Assembly (NCBI GenBank): GCA_949298295.1
Contig: CASFWS010000049.1
Span: forward strand, 1 to 7,288
Length of the DNA: 7,288 nucleotides
DNA from: an uncultured Bacillota bacterium
Lineage (GTDB): Bacteria > Bacillota_I > Bacilli_A > RFN20 > CAG-826
Reading direction: 5' to 3'
Part shown: positions 1-6,800 of the stretch, piece by piece
Numbering within the stretch: position 1 is the first letter of the stretch
How the letters are laid out: every line of letters starts with the position of its first letter
Position numbers and translations under genes: made by a program
Notes under the pieces: model-generated
The model's database searches: none
What the model was told of the DNA's origin: nothing
What the model saw: the letters and a program-made list of their open reading frames with translations, nothing else

Positions 1-209
1 TAGAGATCGTCGATGGCAAAGCTCGAGAAGGGCTGGTAGGGCGAATGCCCGTAGCCGAGGGGATTGAGGGGGAGGATCTGCCAAAGCTTCATCCCCATCT
101 CGGAAGCGAGGTCGATAAAAGCGCGGGAACTCTTCCCGAAATCCCCGATCCCGAAGCGGGAGGGGAGCATGCTGATGGGGCAAAGGACCCCGGCGACGCG
201 TTGCTGCAT
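1..209 (-). CDS. malQ: 4-alpha-glucanotransferase (GH77, amylomaltase/MalQ), N-terminal 69 residues only
   Basis: The 5' end of a gene that runs off the left edge. It starts at ATG 209-207, preceded by AAGGAG with about 10 nt of spacing. The translation begins MQQRVAGVLCPISMLPSRFG and continues with IGDFGKSSRAFIDLA, then KLWQILPLNPLGYGHSPYQP, then FSSFAIDDL. The LPSRFGIGDFG, WQILPLNPLGYG-SPYQ and FSSFA motifs are characteristic of the N-terminus of GH77 4-alpha-glucanotransferases. These cytoplasmic enzymes transfer alpha-1,4-glucan segments between maltodextrins and release glucose. The catalytic Asp/Glu residues lie further downstream in the protein and fall outside the window, so activity cannot be judged. 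The gene sits 17 nt after the galK stop on the same strand, which suggests co-transcription with the galactose genes. Seen: motifs and start. Known: family function. Inferred: membership of the operon. Confidence 0.93.
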   Translation of the reverse strand, partial: MQQRVAGVLCPISMLPSRFGIGDFGKSSRAFIDLASEMGMKLWQILPLNPLGYGHSPYQPFSSFAIDDL

Positions 210-226
210 TCCTGTCTATCTCCTTT

Positions 227-1423
227 TCAAAGCGTTTCCTTGGCGAATTCGGCCGCCCCGAGGGGGGAGATGCCGACTTCGATGATCGCCTCTTCCCCAT
301 AGCGGGCGGCGATGGCCTTCCGGAAGGCTTCCTCTTCTTCCTTCACCACGAAGTTGATGGTATTCCCGGCGAGTCCCCCGCCCATGACCCGGTGGGCCGA
401 GCGGAGAGTGGCGCTTCTTGCGACCTCGACGGCCTCGAGGGGCGAGGAGGCGTAACGCGAAGGCTCGATCATGACGTTCCGGAGAAGCTTTTCTTGGCTT
501 AGCTCCGTCATCCGCTCGAGGGTCAGGAAGAAATCGAGGTTTCTTTCCTCGAGGGCTTTCTTGGCCAGCTTGACCTGGCGTTCCTCGTAGAAGAAATGGC
601 GGGGCCGGTCGACGACCTTCTCGGGAAGGTCCAAGGAATTGGCCTTCCGATAGAAGAGGGCCTCGTCGACTTCCGAGAGGACCTTCTTCCCGAAGAGGGC
701 GGCGACCTTCTTCATGTCGCCCGGCATGGCGTCGTATAAAGAGCCGAGCCCGGCATGGGAAGAATGGGGGTTCACGAGGTAGATCTTCAGCTCGTCCTCG
801 AAGGGCCAGACGATGCTTTCGACCCGCACCTCTCCGCCCGTAAGGTCCATGTAGGAGAGGCCCCCGAAGGCGCTTCCCGTCTGGTCGAGGATCCCGCTCG
901 CCTTCCCGAAGTAGACGTTCTCGGCGAACTGCCCGGCCTTGGCCATGACGAGGGGCCGGATCTTCCCTTCGTTATAAAGGGCGTTCATCGCCTCGGCGAC
1001 GAAGAGCTCGTAGGCGGCCGAGGAGGAAACCCCGGACCCGGAGGCGACGTCCCCGATGAGGGCGGCCCGAAAGCCGCCGACTTTGTAGCCGGCCTCCTGG
1101 AGGTAGGACATGACCCCGCGGGTGAGCCCGATCGGCCGCCCGGCCTCGCTTTCCTTCCGCGAGAGGTCGTTGCTCGGGAAGGTAAATGGGGGATAACCCT
1201 CGCTCAGGATCGAGACGAGGACGGGGTCGGGTCCGATGGCGGCCCGAAGGGAAAGGGTCGCCGAGGCGACGAGGCAATGCCCGAGCTGGTGGTCGGTGTG
1301 GTTGCCGATGATCTCAAGGCGCCCGTTGCCCTTGATCCACTTGGCGCTTTCCTTTCCGCCGAACTGGCGGGCGTAGGCCTCTTCGGCCTTTCGGAAGTAA
1401 TAACGGTCGGTCTCGTTCATCAT
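227..1423 (-). CDS. galK: Galactokinase family protein (GHMP kinase)
   Basis: 398 residues; predicted cytoplasmic ATP-dependent phosphorylation of alpha-D-galactose to galactose 1-phosphate. The N-terminal galactose-binding segment has GR (34-35) followed by IIGNHTDHQLG (38-48). The GHMP ATP loop is GDVASGSGVSSSA (124-136), the presumed catalytic Asp is D180 in GILDQ, and the third GHMP motif is MGGGLAGNTI (347-356). The usual galactokinase signature reads GEHTDY; here Asn replaces Glu and His replaces Tyr. From memory, a Bacillota subgroup annotated as galactokinase shares this NHTDH form, so the function rests partly on the neighbouring galT and galM. Two adjacent ATGs are possible starts (1423-1421 and 1420-1418). 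The AAGGAG lies 5 nt before the first and 8 nt before the second, so the second is slightly better spaced. The first gives an ATGA overlap with the galT stop. The stop is TGA. Confidence 0.88.
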   Translation of the reverse strand: MMNETDRYYFRKAEEAYARQFGGKESAKWIKGNGRLEIIGNHTDHQLGHCLVASATLSLRAAIGPDPVLVSILSEGYPPFTFPSNDLSRKESEAGRPIGLTRGVMSYLQEAGYKVGGFRAALIGDVASGSGVSSSAAYELFVAEAMNALYNEGKIRPLVMAKAGQFAENVYFGKASGILDQTGSAFGGLSYMDLTGGEVRVESIVWPFEDELKIYLVNPHSSHAGLGSLYDAMPGDMKKVAALFGKKVLSEVDEALFYRKANSLDLPEKVVDRPRHFFYEERQVKLAKKALEERNLDFFLTLERMTELSQEKLLRNVMIEPSRYASSPLEAVEVARSATLRSAHRVMGGGLAGNTINFVVKEEEEAFRKAIAARYGEEAIIEVGISPLGAAEFAKETL

Positions 1424-2892
1424 AGGTTCTCCTTAACGAAGGCTTCGAAGGCATCTTGGTCGGCGGGATTGTTTTTGTAGACGGCGACGTCGTCGAGGAT
1501 GGCCCGGCAGACGGAGTTGACGTAGCCCTCGACGCTTTCCCCGCCCTCAAGGGCGGTATAGCAGGCGGAAAACTCCTGCAAATCCGGGCTCTCTTTGACG
1601 AGATCTTCGAAGGCGCGGCCTTTCTTGGTCCCCTCGGCGAGGAGAGCGAGCTGACGCTTCAGGCGGGCCGGGAGGACGAAGAGGCCGGCCGCTTCGATGA
1701 GGCCGATCCCTTCCTTCTTGATGGCCCACTTGTCCTCGTGGGCGTGGTAGATGCCGCCCGGATGCTCCTCGCTTACGCTATTGCAGCGGAAGATGAGGTA
1801 GAAGCGGTAAGTGTCCCCTTCTTTGCTCGCGAAGGGAGTGAAGGTCTGATGGCAAGTCCCGTCCGCGGAAATCCTGGCGAAATGGCGCTTTTCGTCTTCG
1901 TGGTCCCGCCAAGCGGCGAGAAGGCGCTCGGCTAGGGCGGAAATCGCTGCCTTGTCCTTCCCTTCAAGGAGGAGGACCGAGTCGTAGAAGTCGAGAATCG
2001 ACACCTCTACTCCATCTTTATTTGCGATGGTCTTCCGCTTCTTGGCCTTGAAGAGGGGAAGTTCCTTGTCCCCGCCCTGGAAGTGCTCGTGGGTGAGGAT
2101 CGAGCCCCCGACGATCGGGAGGTCGCTGTTCGAGCCGATGAAGAAGCGCGGGAAAGCATCGACGAAGTCGAGGAGCGAGCGGAAGCAATGCCCGTCGATC
2201 TTCATCGGGCTATGCTCGTCTTTGAAGGCGATGCAGTGCCGGGAGAAATACCCGTAGGGGCTGTATTGGAGGTACCAAGGCCCACCGTCGAGGTCGATGG
2301 AGACGAAGCGGAGGGTTCCCCGGGGCGGGATCTTCCCCCGCCCCTCGTAGCCGAGGTTTTCCTTGCAAAGGGCGCAGGCGGGATAGGCGAGGCTTTTCTC
2401 CTTTAGGGCGGCGGCGATGTCCTTGTTGCTCTTCTCGGGCTTCGAGAGGTTGATCGTGACGACAAGGGAGGAGGCTCCGTCCTCGTACTTCGCGTCCCAG
2501 CGTACGTTTTTCTTGATGGCCGTTTCGGCGTAGTAGCCGCTAGCCCGGCCGATCTCAAGAAGGTATTCGGTCGCCTTGAAGGGGTCTTCTTCCATCAGGC
2601 GGTGGAAAGCCTCGTCAAGAGCGTCCGGCAGCGGGGTCAAAAGGCCGAAGATGGCCACCGCTTCCTTGTTCGGGTTTTCGTGGCCGGAGGTAGAAAGGAT
2701 GGCCTCGAGCTCCTCGTAGAGGGCATCAGGCAGCTCCGGGGGGTCGTAGTCCAATTTCCCTTCGTAGGGGGAAGGCTCCCCGAGATAGGCGAGGATGACG
2801 TTCTCGGCGTAGATGGCGTCGAGTTTCCCAAGGCCGAGACGCTTTCTAGCGAAGAGCACGAGCTTCCGGGCGAGAATTTGGCGTTCGATCAT
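1420..2892 (-). CDS. galT: UDP-glucose--hexose-1-phosphate uridylyltransferase, type 2 (Bacillota form)
   Basis: 490 residues, matching the long type-2 GalT typical of Bacillota rather than the roughly 350-residue E. coli type. It transfers UMP from UDP-glucose to galactose 1-phosphate, giving glucose 1-phosphate and UDP-galactose, through a uridylylated histidine. Recognisable blocks are CALCKENLGYEGR (173-185, a CxxC pair), PWYLQYSPYGYFSRHCIAF (205-223), FIGSNSDLPIVGG (251-263), the histidine motif SILTHEHFQGG (264-274; H268 and H270), and SEEHPGGIYHAHEDKWAIKK (374-393). The active-site histidine should be within THEHFQGG by analogy with HPH in other GalTs. The start is ATG 2892-2890, with GGAGGAG 5 nt upstream. 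It overlaps the galM stop by ATGA at one end and the galK start at the other. No truncation or damaged motif is visible. Confidence 0.96.
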   Translation of the reverse strand: MIERQILARKLVLFARKRLGLGKLDAIYAENVILAYLGEPSPYEGKLDYDPPELPDALYEELEAILSTSGHENPNKEAVAIFGLLTPLPDALDEAFHRLMEEDPFKATEYLLEIGRASGYYAETAIKKNVRWDAKYEDGASSLVVTINLSKPEKSNKDIAAALKEKSLAYPACALCKENLGYEGRGKIPPRGTLRFVSIDLDGGPWYLQYSPYGYFSRHCIAFKDEHSPMKIDGHCFRSLLDFVDAFPRFFIGSNSDLPIVGGSILTHEHFQGGDKELPLFKAKKRKTIANKDGVEVSILDFYDSVLLLEGKDKAAISALAERLLAAWRDHEDEKRHFARISADGTCHQTFTPFASKEGDTYRFYLIFRCNSVSEEHPGGIYHAHEDKWAIKKEGIGLIEAAGLFVLPARLKRQLALLAEGTKKGRAFEDLVKESPDLQEFSACYTALEGGESVEGYVNSVCRAILDDVAVYKNNPADQDAFEAFVKENL

Positions 2893-3884
2893 TTCCGCTC
2901 CTCCAGACGGTATTCGATAAAGGTGCGCTGGGTCGCGCCGTCCTTGATGGCATAGGCGTTCACGTCGAGGGGCGAGAAGGATGGTTCGAGGGCGACGGCC
3001 CCGAAGCGTTCCCAGGTCCCCCCGCGGTTGAGGGGAAGCCCGGCCACCCCGAAATTGTCGGTATACACCTGGATGCCCGGGAAGGAGGTCGAGATGTGCA
3101 GCTCGAGGTCCTTACCCTTGAGGACGACGCGGTCGCGCTCGTCCCGGGTATCGAACTTGAAGGCGTGGTCGTATCCGCCGGTTACCCCGTCGAGGATTTC
3201 CGGGTCAACGAGGCTTTCGCCGATCTTCTTCCCGGTTGAAAAGTCGAGGGAGGGGCCGACCTCGGCAAAGCCGAGGGGAATGAGGGCCTCCCCGTACATC
3301 ATCGCCTCGCGGGAACGGATGAGGAGCTCGTGGTCCTCGATGGTTCCCTCCCCGTCGAGGTTCCAATAGCTGTGGTTGGTGAAGGAGAGGAGGCTATCGC
3401 CCTTGGCCACCGCCTTCGTCTCGATCCGGAAGGTCGGCTCGACGTCGCTAAGGAGGTAACGGACCCGGACGGTCAATTCGCCCGGGAAGCCGCCTTCCCC
3501 ATCGGGCGAGGTGAGATAGAAATCGAGGCGGCAGGTCCCTTTCTCGAGGAGCTCGATGTCGCTCCGCCACTTCTTGAAGGAAAAGCCGGACCGCCCGCCG
3601 TGGAGGGAGTTGGGGCCGTCGTTTTGCTCGAGGAGGTATTCCTTGCCCTCAAAGGAAAGGATCCCGCCCTTCAGCCGCCCGGCGACCCGCCCGACGCTTT
3701 TCCCGTAGTAGCCGGTCGAGCGCTCGTAGATATCGTGGTCGCGGGGGGTTTCGACGAGGTGGCGCCCCTGATAGAGGCAATCGTAGATCCCCGCCCCGAT
3801 CTCGGAAAGGACGAGGGTGAGGCCGGAACGGCTCTCAAGGACGAAGTAGGCGCTTCCGCCGTGGACGGCTTGGGTGATTTTCAT
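2889..3884 (-). CDS. galM: Galactose mutarotase (aldose 1-epimerase)
   Basis: 331 residues, the usual length for GalM. It interconverts beta- and alpha-D-galactose, supplying the alpha anomer used by galactokinase. Landmarks in order are GRVAGRLKGG (65-74, with the conserved Arg at 70), GPNSLHGG (90-97, H95), FTNHSYWNL (168-176, H171 as the likely catalytic acid), GGYDHAF (236-242, D239) and ALEPSFSP (298-305, E300 as the likely catalytic base). All expected active-site positions are present. There is no signal peptide, so the protein is cytoplasmic. The start is ATG 3884-3882, overlapping the dehydrogenase TGA by ATGA. The DNA just upstream (CGTCAAAAGCAT) has no convincing Shine-Dalgarno, so translation probably depends on coupling to the preceding gene. 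The stop overlaps the galT start. Confidence 0.95.
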   Translation of the reverse strand: MKITQAVHGGSAYFVLESRSGLTLVLSEIGAGIYDCLYQGRHLVETPRDHDIYERSTGYYGKSVGRVAGRLKGGILSFEGKEYLLEQNDGPNSLHGGRSGFSFKKWRSDIELLEKGTCRLDFYLTSPDGEGGFPGELTVRVRYLLSDVEPTFRIETKAVAKGDSLLSFTNHSYWNLDGEGTIEDHELLIRSREAMMYGEALIPLGFAEVGPSLDFSTGKKIGESLVDPEILDGVTGGYDHAFKFDTRDERDRVVLKGKDLELHISTSFPGIQVYTDNFGVAGLPLNRGGTWERFGAVALEPSFSPLDVNAYAIKDGATQRTFIEYRLEERK

Positions 3885-5095
3885 ATGCTTTTGACGGCCG
3901 CTAACAAGATCAGGGCCAGTTCCTCCTCATTCAAGATCTTCGGGACGTGGTAGAGGGGATTGGCTTCCTTCGCCGCCTCATGGGCAAGGGAAGCGGCCGC
4001 TTCCTCCCCGAAAGAAGGAAGGGAAAGCCTCTCTTCGATTCCGAGGTCCCTTTCAAGGGCAAGGACCCGGGAAAGGAAGGCCTCGGCCTTTTCCTCAAGG
4101 GTTCCCGTGCTTCCCCCAACGGCCTCCTCGAGGCGGGCAAGGGCCGGATAGGCTTTCTTCCCGTAGGCGCGGAGGACATAGGGGAGAAGGACGGCGTTGA
4201 GGTAGCCGTGAGGCAAATGGTAGCGCCCTCCGATGGCGTGGCTCAAAGCGTGGGAATAGCCGACGTAGCCGCGGGCGAAGGCCCGCCCGGCGAGGTAGGA
4301 GGCCTTGAGCATCTCGAGGCCGAGGGAAGGGTCGCTCCTATTTTGGGCGAAAAGGCGCCCCTTTTCCAAGATGGTCCGCGTCGAAGCGATGGCATCGCGC
4401 GCCACTTTGCTGTCTTTCGGGCGGTTGAGGAAGCTCTCGAGGGAATGGGTAAGGGCATCGAGGAGTCCGTAGACGGCCGCCCGCTCGGGAAGGCTTTTAA
4501 GATAGACGGGGTCGAGGACGGCGAGGGAAGGAGTAAGGCGCGGGGACATGATGGCGACCTTTCCCTCCCCATGGGGCAAGGAAAGGATGGCAACCGGGGT
4601 GATCTCGCTCCCGGAGCCGGCCGTCGTCGGGACGAAGGCGGTAAAAGGAAGCTTCCGGTGGACCTTCAATAGCCCCCGGAAGGAGGAAACGTCTCTCCCT
4701 TTGTAGGCAAAGATGACGCCGGCGCTTTTGGCCACGTCCATGGCCGAGCCGCCGCCGATGGCGACGATGGCGTCGCAATTGGCCCGCTTCATCTCGAGGT
4801 AGCAGGCGTTGGCCGTGTCGAAGCCCGGTTCCCCGCCCGGGAGGACGTAAAGGGTCGGCTCGATGCCTTTTTCCCTAAGCCCGTCGAGCAAGGGGGAGGC
4901 CGCCTTCGAGCGCTCGACCGAGCGGGAAAGAACGAAGAGGGGCCGGACATAGCCCCGGGAGGAAAGCTCCTCGATAAGAGAAAGGGAACTCCCCTCCCCC
5001 TCAATGAGGCGGTGTTCGGGATAGTGGACCAGCCGGCTCAGGAGAAGAAGGACCCACTGGTAGCTCCGGGCAAAGGCCGAATAGAGGAAAAACAT
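3881..5095 (-). CDS. Iron-containing alcohol dehydrogenase (type III, FucO/YqhD-like superfamily)
   Basis: 404 residues; predicted cytoplasmic NAD(P)-dependent oxidoreductase acting on alcohols or aldehydes. The dinucleotide-binding part contains AIGGGSAMDVAKSAG (112-126) and FVPTTAGSGSEITPVAIL (154-171). The metal-binding residues, placed by comparison with FucO, are D213 and H217 in LLDALTHSLE, H282 in YSHALSH and H296 in HLPHG; all four are present, with the FucO-like 14-residue H-to-H spacing. The first 25 or so residues (FFLYSAFARSYQWVLLLLSR) form an aromatic, hydrophobic extension, which I recall in some clostridial members of the family. It is not a clear signal peptide. The start is ATG 5095-5093 with a modest AGGA about 9 nt upstream. 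It lies 25 nt after cls and overlaps galM by ATGA. Substrate and NADH/NADPH preference cannot be read from the sequence. A role in disposing of reducing power during sugar fermentation is inferred. Confidence 0.93.
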   Translation of the reverse strand: MFFLYSAFARSYQWVLLLLSRLVHYPEHRLIEGEGSSLSLIEELSSRGYVRPLFVLSRSVERSKAASPLLDGLREKGIEPTLYVLPGGEPGFDTANACYLEMKRANCDAIVAIGGGSAMDVAKSAGVIFAYKGRDVSSFRGLLKVHRKLPFTAFVPTTAGSGSEITPVAILSLPHGEGKVAIMSPRLTPSLAVLDPVYLKSLPERAAVYGLLDALTHSLESFLNRPKDSKVARDAIASTRTILEKGRLFAQNRSDPSLGLEMLKASYLAGRAFARGYVGYSHALSHAIGGRYHLPHGYLNAVLLPYVLRAYGKKAYPALARLEEAVGGSTGTLEEKAEAFLSRVLALERDLGIEERLSLPSFGEEAAASLAHEAAKEANPLYHVPKILNEEELALILLAAVKSI

Positions 5096-5120
5096 CTTCG
5101 GGAATCCTGTCTTATATATC

Positions 5121-6683
5121 CTACAACAAAGGAGCGACGAGGCGGAGAAGGACCCAGAGAAACTTCTTCTTGCGCTTCATCTTCCGATATTCCTCGGCGG
5201 TGACCTGTCGGCTCTTGGCAATTGTCTCAAGGAAGTCGTCCTTCATGTCCTTCACCGCCCGGCTTCCGGCGATGAAGGTCCCGTTTTCAAGGTGGAGGTA
5301 GAGGGAGCGGTAATCGAGGTTGATCGTCCCCTCGGTCGCCCACTTGTCGTCGGAGACGAACATCTTCTGGTGGACGAAGCCTGGGGTGTATTCGTAGATC
5401 TTGACCCCGGCTTTGAGAAGGGGGCCGTACTCGCTTCGGGTCAGCTCATAAACGGCCTTCTTGTCGGGAATTCCCGGGGTGAGGAGGCGGACGTCGACCC
5501 CGCTTTGGGCGGTGAGGCAAATCGAATCGCGGAGCCGGGCGTTGAGGACGAGGTAGGGGGTCGAGATGTAGACGTAGTCCTTGGCCCGGGCGAGGATGGC
5601 TTGGTAGACCCCGACCCCGACCGCCGTGTCGCTATAGGGAAGCTCGCCATAAGGCTGGACGAAGCCGTCGGAGACCGGGAAGCCCCCGGCCTCGTCGATG
5701 AAACGGTCCGAACGGTAGTATTCGTAGTCGATGGTCTCCTCGGGAGCGAACTCGCTCTTCCAAAGGGCGAGGAAAAGGAGGGCGTAGCCGTAGACGGCCT
5801 TTCCCCTCACCATGATGGCCGAGTCCTTCCAGTGGCCGAAGCGCTCCTCGTGGTTGATGTACTCGTCGGCCAAATTGATCCCGCCGGTGAAGGCCGTATG
5901 GCCGTCGATGACCATAATCTTCCGGTGGTCGCGGTTGTTCATCCGGATGTCGAGGAGGGGCTTGATCTTCCGGAAGACCCGGGCCTTGATGCCCATTTCG
6001 CAGAGCTTCTTGTCGTAGCCGACCGGAGTAGCCCCGAGGTTACCGACGTCATCATAGACGACGCGGACGTCGACCCCGCTTTTAGCCTTGCGGACCAAGA
6101 TCTCGAGGATCTCGTCCCACATCTTCCCGGGCTTGATGATGAAGAATTCGATAAAAATGTAGTGCTTGGCCTTCTCGAGCTGCTTCTTCATCTCGGGGAA
6201 GGCCTCGTCCCCTAGGGGAAAGTAAGAGACGGCGCTATTGAGGTAGCAATCCCCTTCCGAGCCGCGCTCGATGAAGCGGGAAATGCGGTAGGAATCCTCG
6301 TCGTAGGCCTTCAGCTTCCGGAGGGTTTCCTCCCGGCTCGACTCTACCCGGAGGACCGAGTAGTAGCGCTTAAGGTATTCCCGCTGCTTCTTCGTCCGGA
6401 GCTTGTGGGCGAACATGAGATAGAAAAGGGCCCCGACGACCGGGACGGCGACAAGGAAGAAAAGCCAGGCCGTCTTGTACTCTTCCTCGGCCGAGGAATT
6501 GACGATGAAGACGGCGATGGCCACGTTGGCAACGAAGTAGGCAATGACCGCATAAAGGGCATAGTTCCCGTTCAAGGAACTGTCGGTCAATAGGTAAACG
6601 ACGGCCACGAGGATCGCGAACTCGACGAGGACGGAGAGGATGGTGACCGCCTTTTGCCAAAAGCCGTTGCGCCAGAATTTCAT
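5121..6683 (-). CDS. cls: Cardiolipin synthase (two-HKD phospholipase D family, membrane-bound)
   Basis: 520 residues from ATG 6683-6681. It condenses two phosphatidylglycerols into cardiolipin plus glycerol at the cytoplasmic membrane. The N-terminus has three hydrophobic segments at about 12-32, 41-62 and 72-92, as in the PLDc_N region of Bacillota Cls. Two catalytic motifs of the form HxKxxxxD are intact: HRKIMVID (253-260) followed by GGIN, and HQKMFVSD (438-445) followed by GTINLD. The C-terminus is a basic cluster (KMKRKKK) and a short hydrophobic tail (FLWVLLRLVAPLL). The ATG has GGGGA about 4 nt upstream, slightly short spacing. The frame stays open to a TTG at 6734 that would add 17 residues, but that start has a poorer ribosome site and would precede the usual Cls N-terminus. 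The stop is TAG. Function is well supported; the exact start is less certain. Confidence 0.93.
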   Translation of the reverse strand: MKFWRNGFWQKAVTILSVLVEFAILVAVVYLLTDSSLNGNYALYAVIAYFVANVAIAVFIVNSSAEEEYKTAWLFFLVAVPVVGALFYLMFAHKLRTKKQREYLKRYYSVLRVESSREETLRKLKAYDEDSYRISRFIERGSEGDCYLNSAVSYFPLGDEAFPEMKKQLEKAKHYIFIEFFIIKPGKMWDEILEILVRKAKSGVDVRVVYDDVGNLGATPVGYDKKLCEMGIKARVFRKIKPLLDIRMNNRDHRKIMVIDGHTAFTGGINLADEYINHEERFGHWKDSAIMVRGKAVYGYALLFLALWKSEFAPEETIDYEYYRSDRFIDEAGGFPVSDGFVQPYGELPYSDTAVGVGVYQAILARAKDYVYISTPYLVLNARLRDSICLTAQSGVDVRLLTPGIPDKKAVYELTRSEYGPLLKAGVKIYEYTPGFVHQKMFVSDDKWATEGTINLDYRSLYLHLENGTFIAGSRAVKDMKDDFLETIAKSRQVTAEEYRKMKRKKKFLWVLLRLVAPLL

Positions 6684-6760
6684 GCTTCCCCGATTGTAGC
6701 CGATTTCGAAGACTTTGAAACCGCCCGCGGTCAAAGCAGACCTTAAATCCCTTGAAAAGA
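6684..6760 (-). promoter_or_regulatory. Leader of the cls-adh-gal-mal transcription unit, with weak promoter-like elements
   Basis: This stretch between the upstream terminator and cls is the natural place for the operon promoter. On the minus strand a TACAAT (6698-6693) resembles a -10 box, but no good -35 lies 16-18 nt upstream of it. A TTGACC (6734-6729) resembles a -35 but is 30 nt away from TACAAT. A 17-bp imperfect palindrome, TTTCGAAG-A-CTTTGAAA on the plus strand (6704-6720), lies just upstream of TACAAT. If TACAAT were used, transcription would begin almost at the ATG, giving a nearly leaderless message. I cannot assign a regulator, and the promoter call is weak. Confidence 0.25.
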
Positions 6761-6800
6761 GGCAAAAAGAGGGCCTTTTTGCGGCCCTTTTTGCCCTTTT
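6755..6800 (-). terminator. Rho-independent terminator of the upstream (right-edge) gene
   Basis: On the minus strand GGCAAAAAGGGCC (6795-6783) pairs with GGCCC plus TTTTTGCC (6775-6761), leaving a 2-nt TC bulge and a GCAAAAA loop. This gives a 13-bp stem. It is flanked by AAAAG on the 5' side and followed by TCTTTT, so a U-rich tail is present and the stem could extend further. The structure begins immediately at the TAA stop (6801-6799) of the right-edge gene. It separates that gene from cls and makes the cls group a likely independent transcription unit. The hairpin is A/T-flanked on both sides and might also work in the opposite direction, but no plus-strand gene needs it. Confidence 0.87.

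Noticed and set aside
224..240. CcpA cre-like sequence (AGGAAACGCTTTGA, minus strand) at the galK/malQ junction
   Set aside because: It departs from the cre consensus at two conserved positions and consists of the last galK codons (KETL-stop), so chance is the simpler explanation.
755..1480. Plus-strand open frame of about 241 codons opposite galK
   Set aside because: Low-complexity composition with no domain, and fully antisense to a well-supported GHMP kinase.
3330..3953. Plus-strand open frame of about 207 codons opposite galM
   Set aside because: Antisense to galM, whose catalytic residues are all present; compositionally biased and has no recognisable motifs.
3947..4672. Plus-strand open frame of about 241 codons opposite the alcohol dehydrogenase
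   Set aside because: Antisense shadow of a gene with a complete metal-binding and nucleotide-binding set, and without homology that I can recognise.
5292..6215. Long plus-strand open frame (about 307 codons) opposite cls
   Set aside because: It is the antisense of a gene with both HKD motifs intact. The translation is rich in Asp, Glu, Val and Gly with no recognisable domain, as expected where GC-rich DNA makes stop codons rare on the opposite strand.
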